Positions 1 through 8,314 of a DNA stretch of 64,000 nucleotides are shown here, piece by piece (the stretch's first letter is position 1; each line of letters begins with the position of its first letter). The DNA lies in NCBI GenBank assembly GCA_035524495.1, contig DATKOR010000010.1, forward strand, positions 1 to 64,000, written 5' to 3'. The notes below the pieces were generated by a model. The model saw nothing but the letters and a program-made list of their open reading frames with translations. It had not been told where the DNA came from and ran no database searches. Source of the DNA: CAIKZZ01 sp035524495 (GTDB lineage Bacteria; Pseudomonadota; Gammaproteobacteria; Steroidobacterales; Steroidobacteraceae). A program made the translations under genes and the position numbers.

Positions 1-2046
1 GAAATAGCCCTGGATGTACTGCACGCCGAGCTGCCACAGCACCGCCATGGTGTTGGCGTTCTCGACGCGCTCGCCGATGGTCTGCACCTCGCGCCGCCGC
101 GCCGCCTCGACGAGCGCGCGCACCTGGCGCTGCACCTCGGGGTCGCCGGCGAGGCCCTGGATGAGCGTGCCGTCGATCTTGACGAAGTCGAGCGGCACGG
201 ACTCGAGCAGCCCCGGGCTGTCGCGGCCGGAGCCGAAGCCCTCCAGGGCGAAGCGGAAGCCGCGCCGGCGCAGCTCGCCGGCGAGCGCGCGCACCTCGGG
301 CACGTGGCTCGACGCGCTCTCCTCGGTGACCTGGAAGCACAGCCGCCGCGCCTCGGCCTGGTGGGTGCGCAGGTTCTGGTCGAGCCATTCCAGGAACGCC
401 GGGTCGCGCAGCGTCTCGCGCGAGAGGCGCACGAACAGGCACTCGGGGCGTTTCTGCGCGGCGAAGGACAGCGAGGCGCCGACCACCCAGCGGTCGATGT
501 TGCGCAGCAGGTCGTTGCGTCCCGCCGCCGCCATGAATTCCGACGGCAGCACCTCGCGCCCCTGGGCGTCGATCATGCGCACCAGCACGTCGTACATCCC
601 GGGGTCGTCGCCGAGGAGGCTCGCGATCGGCTGCTGCACCAGCCGGAAGCGGTTCTCCATCAGCGCCGCCTTGATGTGGCGGACCCAGATCTTGTCGTAG
701 GCCTGCACGCGCGTGTCGGAGTCGGCGCGGCCGAGCGAGTACACCTGGTTGCCGCCGTTCTCGCCGCCCTTGCGGCAGGCCTCGACCGCGTCGGCCACGG
801 GGCCGGCGATCTCGGAGACGGTCGGGGGCACGAGGCCGAGCCCGACCGTCGCGGTCGCGCTCAGCGTGCGTGCTTCGACCTTGAACACCGTCGTCGCGAG
901 CTTGCGCACCAGGTGCTCGGCCCAGGCCTCGACGTCGCGGACCGTGCCACGCTCGATCAGGAACATCAGGCTCGCGCTCGTGAAGCGGCCGGCGAGGTCC
1001 GAGGGCGCGGATTCGGCGCGCACCACCGCGGCGAACTGCGCGATGAGGTCCTCGGCCTGCAATGCGCCGACCTGACTGACCAGCTGGTCGACGCGGTCGA
1101 GCCGTATGCAGGCGATGTAGCGGACGCCGCCCTTGACGGGCTCCGCGAGGCGCGCCTTCAGCTGCTCGACGAGGTAGCGCCGGTGGAGCATGCCGGTCGC
1201 GGGGTCGGTCCGGACCGCCTCGGCGAGCCGGCGCTGGATCTCGGCCTCGTCGTGGCGCCGCGACGGCACGATCAGCCGCACCACCGGCTCGCCGTCGAAC
1301 TCGCCCTGCGACAGCGTCATCTCAAGCGGCAGCTGCGTGCCGTCGGCGAGCTGCGCGGTCACGCGCAGCTGGTGATCGCTCCACTTGCCGGTGAGGCAGG
1401 CGGCGAGGCCGCCCTTCAGCGCGGCGTGCGATTCCGCATCGAAGAGGTCCATCAGCGGCTGGCCGCGCACCGCATCGGCGTCCGAGTGCCCGTAGAGCTC
1501 GAGCCACGCCGGGTTCGCGTCGACGACGATGCCCTCGTGAACCTGCGCGATCGCATCGGCAGAGCCCTCGACGAACGCTGCGAGCTCACGCTGGTACTCG
1601 CGGGCCGAGCTGAGCGTCGAGTTGAGCGCGCGCTCGAGCCGAAAGGCCCGGAGCTCGCGCGCGCACACGAGCTGCAGCCGCTCGGGGTGCGTGAGCGACA
1701 CCACTTCCTGGGCGCCTGCGCGCAGCGCCTCGGTCATCGACGCCTCGTCGACCCGCTCGGACACCAGGATCACCGGCACCGGCGGCTGGGTCCGGGCGCG
1801 CAGCTCGCTCAGCGCCTCGATCGGCAGGAGCTTCTCGTCGCCGAAGACGACCAGCAGCTCGGGGTTGATCTGGATCAGCGCGTCCACGAGGTCGCGCGCG
1901 TCGGGCAGCCACGTGCAGTGCACCGCGTGGCCGGCGCGCCGCAGCGTCTGGTTGATGGCCTCGACGTGGTCCTGCGACTTCGTCAGGACCAGCATCGGCA
2001 CCGGAGCGCTTTCCGGCGCGGCGGGCTTGAGGAGCGATTCCGGCAA
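1..2046 (-). CDS. fimX: FimX-like degenerate REC-PAS-GGDEF-EAL regulator (3' end outside window)
   Basis: Continuous minus-strand reading frame that leaves the window at base 1, so the last part of the EAL domain is missing. Order: a receiver-like N-terminus without an obvious phospho-Asp, a PAS domain (about 1420-1580), a GGDEF domain whose signature is replaced by TSASL (about 965-985), and an EAL domain where EAL reads VLV (in YDVLVRM). Degenerate signatures in both domains are typical of FimX, which binds c-di-GMP through its EAL domain and promotes type IV pilus assembly rather than making or degrading the nucleotide. The start is uncertain: TTG at 2046, or GTG/ATG at 2001/1995. Domain identity is clear; the exact orthology to FimX is inferred from the motif pattern and from fimV lying nearby. 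Confidence 0.8.
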   Translation of the reverse strand, partial: MPESLLKPAAPESAPVPMLVLTKSQDHVEAINQTLRRAGHAVHCTWLPDARDLVDALIQINPELLVVFGDEKLLPIEALSELRARTQPPVPVILVSERVDEASMTEALRAGAQEVVSLTHPERLQLVCARELRAFRLERALNSTLSSAREYQRELAAFVEGSADAIAQVHEGIVVDANPAWLELYGHSDADAVRGQPLMDLFDAESHAALKGGLAACLTGKWSDHQLRVTAQLADGTQLPLEMTLSQGEFDGEPVVRLIVPSRRHDEAEIQRRLAEAVRTDPATGMLHRRYLVEQLKARLAEPVKGGVRYIACIRLDRVDQLVSQVGALQAEDLIAQFAAVVRAESAPSDLAGRFTSASLMFLIERGTVRDVEAWAEHLVRKLATTVFKVEARTLSATATVGLGLVPPTVSEIAGPVADAVEACRKGGENGGNQVYSLGRADSDTRVQAYDKIWVRHIKAALMENRFRLVQQPIASLLGDDPGMYDVLVRMIDAQGREVLPSEFMAAAGRNDLLRNIDRWVVGASLSFAAQKRPECLFVRLSRETLRDPAFLEWLDQNLRTHQAEARRLCFQVTEESASSHVPEVRALAGELRRRGFRFALEGFGSGRDSPGLLESVPLDFVKIDGTLIQGLAGDPEVQRQVRALVEAARRREVQTIGERVENANTMAVLWQLGVQYIQGYF

Positions 2047-2275
2047 GTCTGAAACCCCGCGGCCGTAGGGGAGACCGCGCCGCGATCCTACCACCCGGCC
2101 CGGGACCCACCGGCCGACGGGATCGACAGTTTGCCGGGCCGAAGCGCCGAAAGGACGGCTGCGGACGGCCCGGGATCTGGCCGAGAGGCGCTCCACGCGC
2201 TAAAATGGTCGGCCTTTTTGGAGGACTACGGCTCGCCCCGCGCGGCCCCTTGGCGGTCCTCGGAGCAACGCGGTC

Positions 2276-2842
2276 ATGTCCAGCTACAGCACCAACGAAT
2301 TCAAGTCCGGCCTCAAGATCCTGATCGACGGCGAGCCGTTCTCCATCGTCGAGAACGAGATGGTCAAGCCCGGCAAGGGCCAGGCCTTCAACCGCGTCAA
2401 GATCCGCAACCTCAAGAACGGCAAGGTCACCGAACGCACCTGGAAGTCGGGCGACTCGGTCGAGGCGGCCGACGTCGTCGACGCCGACATGCAGTACCTC
2501 TACACCGACGGCGCCTTCTGGACCTTCATGCAGCCGGACACCTTCGAGCAGTTCACGGCCGGCAAGGCCGCGATGGGCGACTCGGCGCAGTGGCTCAAGG
2601 ACGGCGTCGAGTGCATCGTGACGCTGTGGAACGGCCAGCCGCTCAGCGTGACGCCGCCGGCGCACGTCGAGCTCAAGATCGTCGAGACGGATCCGGGCGT
2701 GCGCGGCGACACCGTCACCGGCGGCCAGAAGCCCGCCAAGCTCGAGACCGGTGCGGTGGTGCGCGTCCCGCTCTTCATCAACGAGGGCGAGACGATCAAG
2801 GTCGACACGCGCACCGGCGAGTACATCTCGCGCGCGAAGTAA
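2276..2842 (+). CDS. efp: translation elongation factor P
   Basis: 188 residues, the normal EF-P length, aligning end to end with the Escherichia coli protein. EF-P binds between the P and E sites of the ribosome and relieves stalling at polyproline stretches. The KOW-like N-terminal domain carries PGKGQA with Lys34, the residue that EpmA beta-lysylates; the two OB-fold domains follow, ending in the conserved GEYISR. epmA lies 0.5 kb away on the other strand, which supports the lysine (not rhamnose) modification route. A TAAAAT hexamer at 2201-2206 is a possible -10 box. The gene converges with msrC, with only 4 bases between the stops. Confidence 0.97.
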   Translation: MSSYSTNEFKSGLKILIDGEPFSIVENEMVKPGKGQAFNRVKIRNLKNGKVTERTWKSGDSVEAADVVDADMQYLYTDGAFWTFMQPDTFEQFTAGKAAMGDSAQWLKDGVECIVTLWNGQPLSVTPPAHVELKIVETDPGVRGDTVTGGQKPAKLETGAVVRVPLFINEGETIKVDTRTGEYISRAK

Positions 2843-2846
2843 GCGC

Positions 2847-3341
2847 TTAAGTCTCCGAGCCCGCGATCAGCTGCGCCGCGAAGGCCTCGAGCCCGCGGCC
2901 GTCCTCGGCGTCGAAGCGCCCGAGCCGCGGGCTGTCGAGGTCGAGGACCCCGAGCAGCGTCCCGCCCTTGACGAGCGGCACGACGATCTCCGAGTTCGAG
3001 GCCGCGTCGCAGGCGATGTGGCCGGGGAACGCGTGCACGTCCGGCACGATCAGCGTCGCGCGCCGCGCGGCCGCGGTGCCGCAGACGCCGCGCCCGAGCG
3101 CGATCCGCACGCACGCGGGCTTGCCCTGGAACGGGCCGACGACGAGTCCGCCGTCGCGCATCAGGTAAAAGCCCGCCCAGTTGAGCTCCGGGAGCGTCGC
3201 GTACAGGAGCGCCGCGGCGTTCGCGAGGTTCGCGATCCAGTCGCGCTCGCCCTCGAGCAGCCCGCCGAGCGCCTGGTTGAGGTGCGCGTAGAGCTCGCGC
3301 GGGCTCTCGTTCGAGGGAACGGCGGTCACGGCGTGGCTCAT
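2847..3341 (-). CDS. msrC: free methionine-(R)-sulfoxide reductase (GAF domain)
   Basis: 164-residue single GAF-domain protein of the fRMsr (YebR/MsrC) family, which reduces free methionine-R-sulfoxide with thioredoxin as donor. The three family cysteines are present in ACVRI, GVCG and HIACD, matching the catalytic and resolving positions. I start at ATG 3341 because AAGGAG lies six bases upstream; an in-frame GTG at 3356 would overlap that site. It is the last gene of the minus-strand run sco-psd-epmA-msrC, beginning 22 bases after the epmA stop. Confidence 0.9.
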   Translation of the reverse strand: MSHAVTAVPSNESPRELYAHLNQALGGLLEGERDWIANLANAAALLYATLPELNWAGFYLMRDGGLVVGPFQGKPACVRIALGRGVCGTAAARRATLIVPDVHAFPGHIACDAASNSEIVVPLVKGGTLLGVLDLDSPRLGRFDAEDGRGLEAFAAQLIAGSET

Positions 3342-3363
3342 CGGCGCTCCTTGCACACTGCAA

Positions 3364-4332
3364 TCAGGCGTGCTCGACCGTGAATGTCAGCACCTCGCCG
3401 ATCGAGCTGCAACCGGTCGCGAGCATCAGGACCCGGTCGAGCCCGAGCGCGACGCCGGCGCAGTCCGGCAGCCCCGCGGCGAGCGCCGCGAGCAGCCGCT
3501 CGTCGACCGGCGGGACGGGGAGGCCGCGCGAGGCCCGGAGCTTGCCGTCGGCGACGAACCGCCGGCGCTGCTCGGCGGCGTCGGCGAGCTCGTGAAAGCC
3601 GTTGCAGAGCTCGAGCCCCTCCACATAGGCCTCGAAGCGCGCCGCGACCGCGGCGTTCGAAGGGTTGAGGCGCGCCAGCGCCGCCTGCGAGGCCGGGTAG
3701 TCGTGCACGAAGGTGACGCGGCCGCGCCCGAGCTTGGGTCCCACGACCGCGCCCATCAGCAGGTCGAGGATGACGTCGCGCTCGGTGCCGACGTCGACGG
3801 CCCCGGCGTGACGACGCGCGAGGTCGAGGAGCGCATCGACCGGCGCCGCGAGCGGATCGACGCCGAGCACGCGCCCGAACGCGCCCTGGTACGTGACGCG
3901 CTCCGCGGGCGCCGCGAGCCGCGCGCCGAGCAGCAGCGCAAGGAGCGCCGCGACCTCGTCCATCAGCGCCGCGGCGTCGAAGCCGACGCGGTACCACTCG
4001 AGCATCGTGAACTCGGGGTTGTGCAGCCGTCCGCTCTCACCGTCGCGGAACACCTTGCAGATCTGGTAGATGTCGCCGCTGCCGGCCGCGAGCAGCCGCT
4101 TCATCGCGTACTCGGGCGAGGTCTGCAGGTAGTAGGGGTCCGGCCGCCCGGCGATGCGCGTCGCGAGCGAGGCGAGGTGCACGTCGGTGACGGTGGCTTG
4201 CGCGAGGATCGGCGTCTCGACCTCGAGGACGCCGCGCGCGGCGAAGAACTCGCGGCAGCGGGCGAGCATCGCCGCGCGCGCCACGATCACCCCGCGGCGC
4301 GCGCCGGGACGGAACTCGGGCCCCTCGCTCAT
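3364..4332 (-). CDS. epmA: EF-P--(R)-beta-lysine ligase
   Basis: 322 residues, close to the 325 of E. coli EpmA (PoxA/GenX/YjeA). It is a class II lysyl-tRNA synthetase catalytic core without the anticodon-binding domain. Motif 2 (FRDGESGRLHNPEF) and motif 3 (GVALGLDRVLML) are readable. It transfers beta-lysine to Lys34 of EF-P, whose gene is adjacent. The ATG overlaps the psd stop as ATGA, so the frame upstream of 4332 is psd read-through and not part of the protein. EpmB, which makes (R)-beta-lysine, is not in this window. Confidence 0.95.
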   Translation of the reverse strand: MSEGPEFRPGARRGVIVARAAMLARCREFFAARGVLEVETPILAQATVTDVHLASLATRIAGRPDPYYLQTSPEYAMKRLLAAGSGDIYQICKVFRDGESGRLHNPEFTMLEWYRVGFDAAALMDEVAALLALLLGARLAAPAERVTYQGAFGRVLGVDPLAAPVDALLDLARRHAGAVDVGTERDVILDLLMGAVVGPKLGRGRVTFVHDYPASQAALARLNPSNAAVAARFEAYVEGLELCNGFHELADAAEQRRRFVADGKLRASRGLPVPPVDERLLAALAAGLPDCAGVALGLDRVLMLATGCSSIGEVLTFTVEHA

Positions 4333-5195
4333 TTCCCGCGGCACTCGCCGAGCGCCTCGCCCATGCGAACGGTGCCGCCAGCGACGCAGCGCGGCAGCCA
4401 TGCGACCGCCCCGCGCGCCAGCAGCAGGATGATCGTCGAGCCCATGTTGAAGCGTCCGAGCTCGGCACCTTTCAGGAACCCCGGCAACGACGGCGGCGGG
4501 GGCAGGCTGAGCGCCTCCCGCGGGCGCCGCGGCGTCAGGTCGCCGTAGCCGACGAGCCCGATGCTGCCGACGTTGAGTGCGCCGACGAACACGACCGCGA
4601 GCGGCCCGGCGGCGGTGTCGAACAGGCACGCGACGCGCTCGTTGCGCGCGAAGAGGCGCGGCACCGTCGCCGCGGTCGCGCCGTTGACGCTGAAGAGCGC
4701 GCCCGGCACGTAGTGCACCGACGTCAGCGTGCCGGCGAGCGGCATGTGCACGCGGTGGTAGTTGTGGGGCGCAAGGTAGATCGTCGCGAACTCCCCGCCC
4801 GCGAACGGCGCGGCGCGCGCGGGGTCGCCCAGGAGCTCGCTCAGCGTGTACCAGCGGCTCTTGGCCGCGAGCCGTGCCTGCAGCAGCCGCTCGCCCTCGA
4901 TCGCGCCGCGCTCGCTGACGGTTCCGTCGCAGGGGCTCGCGAGCGTGAGCGGCCCGGGCGCGATCGGCCGGGCGCCCGGCTTCAGGGCCCGCGTGAAGAA
5001 CTCGTTGAAGCTCGCGTAGCGCTCGGCGTCGGGTTCGGCGGCCTCGTCGAGGTCGACCGCGTACAGGCGCCGGAACCCACGGACCAGCGCGCGGCGCACG
5101 GCCGGGCGCTCACTGCGCGTCACGCGGTGCACGAGTGCGGTCAGCAGGTGCTGCGGCAGCAGGTACTGCAGCCACACGAACAGGCGCCTTCCCAT
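4329..5195 (-). CDS. psd: phosphatidylserine decarboxylase proenzyme
   Basis: 288 residues. Psd is a membrane-associated pyruvoyl enzyme that converts phosphatidylserine to phosphatidylethanolamine. The N-terminal amphipathic stretch (VWLQYLLPQHLL), the SFNEFFTR motif, HNYHRVHMP and the self-cleavage site near the C-terminus are visible. The cleavage tetrapeptide reads MGST rather than the common LGST; the pyruvoyl-forming serine is kept. ATG at 5195 shares one base with the stop of the upstream sco gene, and the stop overlaps the epmA start, so the three genes are translationally coupled. Coupling of psd with epmA also occurs in enterobacteria. Confidence 0.95.
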   Translation of the reverse strand: MGRRLFVWLQYLLPQHLLTALVHRVTRSERPAVRRALVRGFRRLYAVDLDEAAEPDAERYASFNEFFTRALKPGARPIAPGPLTLASPCDGTVSERGAIEGERLLQARLAAKSRWYTLSELLGDPARAAPFAGGEFATIYLAPHNYHRVHMPLAGTLTSVHYVPGALFSVNGATAATVPRLFARNERVACLFDTAAGPLAVVFVGALNVGSIGLVGYGDLTPRRPREALSLPPPPSLPGFLKGAELGRFNMGSTIILLLARGAVAWLPRCVAGGTVRMGEALGECRGK

Positions 5196-5815
5196 CAGCC
5201 GCGCCCCCGGATCCTGAGGTAGTCGGCGGCGAGCGTGTGCGCGACGTGCGGCGCCGGGAAGACCGCCGCGACTTCGGCGTCGGGGTTGATCAGGAAGAGT
5301 GCCGAGGTGTGCTCGACCGCGTAGCTGCCATCGACCGGCGGGTCGCGCAGGTACGCGGCGCCGAGCGCGCCGGTGAGCACGCCGAGCGCCTCGTCGGTCC
5401 CGGTCGCACCGACGAAACGCGGGTCGAAGTGCGGCACGTAGCGGGCGAGCACCTCGGGCGTGTCGCGCGCCGGGTCGACGCTGACGAGCACGACGGCGGG
5501 CCGGCGCGCCGGCGGCATTTCCTTCATGGCGGCCGCGAGTTCCGTCAGCGTCGCCGGGCAGAGCGCCGGGCAGTTGGTGTAGCCGAAGAACACGAACGTG
5601 TAGTGGCCCTTCAGGCGCGCGCGGTCGAAGCGCGAACCGTCGTGCGCGACGAGCGCGAAGTCGGGGATCGGGCGCGGGTGGTCGTAGACGGCCGCGACCT
5701 CGGTCGCCGGGCGCGTCCAGTAGGTCGCGGCGACCCACGCGCCGCCGAGCGCCGCAACCACGCAGGCCGCGACGAGCATCAGGGTCCGAAGCGGCAGGCG
5801 CGGGAAGGCGCTCAT
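5195..5815 (-). CDS. SCO1/SenC family copper chaperone
   Basis: 206 residues. A single N-terminal transmembrane anchor (about 11-31) is followed by a thioredoxin-like domain exported to the periplasm. The copper ligands are present: CPALCP (the CxxxC pair) in GYTNCPALCP, and the distal histidine in VEHTSALFLI. The family delivers copper to the CuA centre of cytochrome c oxidase or keeps its thiols reduced. No oxidase genes are in the window. First gene of the minus-strand run; only 46 bases separate it from the divergent prmB, so both promoters must lie there. Confidence 0.92.
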   Translation of the reverse strand: MSAFPRLPLRTLMLVAACVVAALGGAWVAATYWTRPATEVAAVYDHPRPIPDFALVAHDGSRFDRARLKGHYTFVFFGYTNCPALCPATLTELAAAMKEMPPARRPAVVLVSVDPARDTPEVLARYVPHFDPRFVGATGTDEALGVLTGALGAAYLRDPPVDGSYAVEHTSALFLINPDAEVAAVFPAPHVAHTLAADYLRIRGRG

Positions 5816-5861
5816 CGATTCATTATCTCACGCCGCCGGCCCGCTCCTTTAGACTCGGCCC

Positions 5862-6740
5862 ATGAGCGCACGCGCCCTGCCGCCCGTCTACGCCGGCGAC
5901 GCACTTCTCTGGGCGGCGCGGCGCCTGGAGCGCGCGCCGCTCGCGTACGGGCACGGCACCGACAACCCGCTCGACGAGGCCGCTGCGCTCGTCTTTCACG
6001 CGGCCGGCTGGCCGCACGACAGCGCGCCCTCGTCCTACCGCTGGGCGCTGCCGCGCGCGGCGCGCGCCGAGCTCAAGCGCCTCCTCGAGCGGCGGATCAA
6101 CGCGCGCATCCCGTCCGCCTACCTCACCGGCGTCACCTGGTTCGCGGGTCACGAGATCCGCGTCGATGCGCGCGTGCTCGTGCCGCGCTCGCCGATCGCC
6201 GAGCTCATCGAGACCGAGTTCCGGCCGTTCATCGATGGCCGGCGCGTGCGGCGAATCCTCGACATCGGCACGGGCTCGGGCTGCATCGCGATCGCCTGCG
6301 CCCACGCCTTTCCCGCGGCCGAGGTCGACGCGGCCGACATCTCGCACGGGGCGCTTGCGGTTGCGCTCGACAACATCCGCCGCCACGGCCTCGAACGGCG
6401 CGTGCACGCGCGCCTCTCGAACATCTACGCGGGCCTCGGCGCGCGTCGCTACGATATTATCGTCAGCAACCCGCCGTACGTGCCGGACGCCGACGTCCGG
6501 GCGCTGCCGGCGGAGTACCACCACGAGCCCGCGCTCGGGCTCGCGGCGGGCCGCGACGGGCTCGATGCGGTGCGCACGATTCTCGCGGGGGCGCGCCGGC
6601 ACCTCGCGCCCGGCGGGATCCTGGTCGTCGAGGTCGGCGACAGCGCGCCGGCGGTCGAGCGGGCGTGGCCGAAGCTGCCGCTGACGTGGCTCGAGTTCGA
6701 GCGCGGCGGGGGCGGGGTGTTTCTGCTGAAGAGAGAGTGA
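5862..6740 (+). CDS. prmB: ribosomal protein L3 N5-glutamine methyltransferase
   Basis: 292 residues. PrmB methylates the side chain of a glutamine in ribosomal protein L3. The helical N-terminal substrate domain contains YGHGTDNPLDEAA, a marker that separates PrmB from PrmC. The Rossmann domain has the SAM loop DIGTGSGCIAIA and the catalytic SNPPYV motif that binds the glutamine amide. The aroC start is 4 bases after the stop, an arrangement kept in many gammaproteobacteria. Confidence 0.95.
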   Translation: MSARALPPVYAGDALLWAARRLERAPLAYGHGTDNPLDEAAALVFHAAGWPHDSAPSSYRWALPRAARAELKRLLERRINARIPSAYLTGVTWFAGHEIRVDARVLVPRSPIAELIETEFRPFIDGRRVRRILDIGTGSGCIAIACAHAFPAAEVDAADISHGALAVALDNIRRHGLERRVHARLSNIYAGLGARRYDIIVSNPPYVPDADVRALPAEYHHEPALGLAAGRDGLDAVRTILAGARRHLAPGGILVVEVGDSAPAVERAWPKLPLTWLEFERGGGGVFLLKRE

Positions 6741-6743
6741 GGC

Positions 6744-7841
6744 ATGTCGGGCAACACCTTCGGCCGGCTGTTCGCGGTCACGACCTTCGGCGAGAGCCAC
6801 GGGCCCGCGCTCGGCGCGATCGTCGACGGCTGCCCGCCGGGCCTCGAGCTCGCCGAGGCGGACCTGATGCAGGACGTCGAGCGGCGCCGCACCGGCACCT
6901 CCCACCACACGAGCCAGCGCAAGGAGCCCGACCAGGTGCGGATCCTGTCGGGCGTGTTCGAGGGCCGCACGACCGGCGCGCCGATCGGGCTCATCGTCGA
7001 GAACACCGACGCGCGCTCGCGCGACTACGAGAAGATCAAGGACCGCTTCCGTCCCGGGCACGCCGACTACACCTACCAGCAGAAGTACGGGTTTCGCGAC
7101 TACCGCGGCGGCGGGCGCGCCTCCGCGCGCGAGACCGTCATGCGGGTCGCCGCCGGCGCAATCGCCCGCAAGTACCTCGCGACGCGCCTCGGCGTTAGGA
7201 TCTACGGCTACCTCGCGCAGATCGGCGCACTGACGCTCGAGCCCGTCGACCCGCCGAGCGCCTATCTGAACCCGTTCTTCTGTCCCGACCCGTCGCGGCT
7301 CGCCGAGCTCGAGGCGCTGATGTGGCAGGTCCGCGAGGCCGGCGACTCGATCGGCGCGCGCGTGACGGTGATCGCGACCGGCGTTCCGCCGGGCCTCGGG
7401 GAGCCGGTGTTCGATCGCCTGGACGCCGACCTCGCGCACGCGATGATGGGCATCAACGCAGTCAAGGGCGTCGAGGTCGGAAGCGGCTTCGGGTTCGTGG
7501 CGAAGCGCGGCAGCGAGGCACGGGACGAACTGACGCCGACGGGCTTCACGTCGAACCACTCGGGCGGCGTGCTCGGCGGCATCTCGACCGGGCAGGACAT
7601 CGTCGTCTCGATGGCGCTGAAGCCCACCTCGAGCATCCAGGTCCCCGGGCGGACGATCGACCTCGCCGGGAACGCGGTCGAGGTCGCGACGACCGGCCGG
7701 CACGACCCCTGCGTCGGGTTGCGCGCGACGCCGATCGCCGAGGCGATGCTCGCGCTCGTGCTGATGGACCACTATTTAAGGCACCGGGCCCAGAATGCCG
7801 ACGTCGTCTCGCCGACGCCGGACATCACGGCGCGCCCATGA
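6744..7841 (+). CDS. aroC: chorismate synthase
   Basis: 365 residues, the usual length. AroC performs the last step of the shikimate pathway, converting EPSP to chorismate using reduced FMN. Signatures seen: GESHGPALG near the N-terminus, RPGHADYTY, the GGGRASARET flavin-binding stretch and, late in the protein, RHDPCVGLRA. Co-oriented with prmB 4 bases upstream. The C-terminus is followed by a 473-base non-coding interval before fimV. Confidence 0.97.
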   Translation: MSGNTFGRLFAVTTFGESHGPALGAIVDGCPPGLELAEADLMQDVERRRTGTSHHTSQRKEPDQVRILSGVFEGRTTGAPIGLIVENTDARSRDYEKIKDRFRPGHADYTYQQKYGFRDYRGGGRASARETVMRVAAGAIARKYLATRLGVRIYGYLAQIGALTLEPVDPPSAYLNPFFCPDPSRLAELEALMWQVREAGDSIGARVTVIATGVPPGLGEPVFDRLDADLAHAMMGINAVKGVEVGSGFGFVAKRGSEARDELTPTGFTSNHSGGVLGGISTGQDIVVSMALKPTSSIQVPGRTIDLAGNAVEVATTGRHDPCVGLRATPIAEAMLALVLMDHYLRHRAQNADVVSPTPDITARP

Positions 7842-8314
7842 TTGCGGCTGCGGTCGCGATCGCGAACCGCATGCCACCCCCCCCCTCGGCGCCCGGTCGG
7901 CGCGGCTGACCCCCGGGTGCGCGTCGTGCCGCGGCGAGCGTCGCCGCGCCGGGACGACCGACGCCCGGGGGAGGTTGTGGGTTCTGGCGCCTCTGGGACG
8001 CCTGTGGGGCCGCCGGAAGCGCTCGTGAGGGTGCGGGTGGTTCGATCCTGGCGCGGTCGGCATCGCTCAAGCCGCGCGGGGGAGCGGCCGATGACCCCTC
8101 GGGCGCGTATTTCGAGCGGGTCGGCCGTCCGGTCTGCCAATAGTGTGCACGTCGTCGAAGTTTTGGTGCGTGACTCTTTCTAGGCTATATTTCGTCAAAT
8201 AAGCTCCGTGTCTTGCGAATCAGCAACTTGTGACGCATTTCACGGTCGATGGCGAGCATTTTGGCCGGCGATGGGCCGGCCCTGGCCACAGCTCGATGCG
8301 CTCGGGGTAAGTCG
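7842..8314 (+). other. non-coding interval between aroC and fimV
   Basis: No reading frame here has convincing codon use or family resemblance. The first part is very GC-rich and contains a run of nine C (around 7877-7885). The last part (about 8155-8240) is distinctly AT-richer (ctatatttcgtcaaataag) and is the best place for the fimV promoter. In Pseudomonas the space between aroC and fimV includes asd and other genes; they are absent here. Confidence 0.5.

Noticed and set aside
304..2052. 582-codon plus-strand frame
   Set aside because: Antisense shadow of the FimX-like gene; histidine/arginine-rich composition with no domain.
5823..7772. 649-codon minus-strand frame over prmB and aroC
   Set aside because: Both opposite-strand genes are clearly real; this frame is a shadow.
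7842..8183. 113-codon plus-strand frame after aroC
   Set aside because: Arg/Pro-rich with no similarity and a poor start; treated as non-coding.
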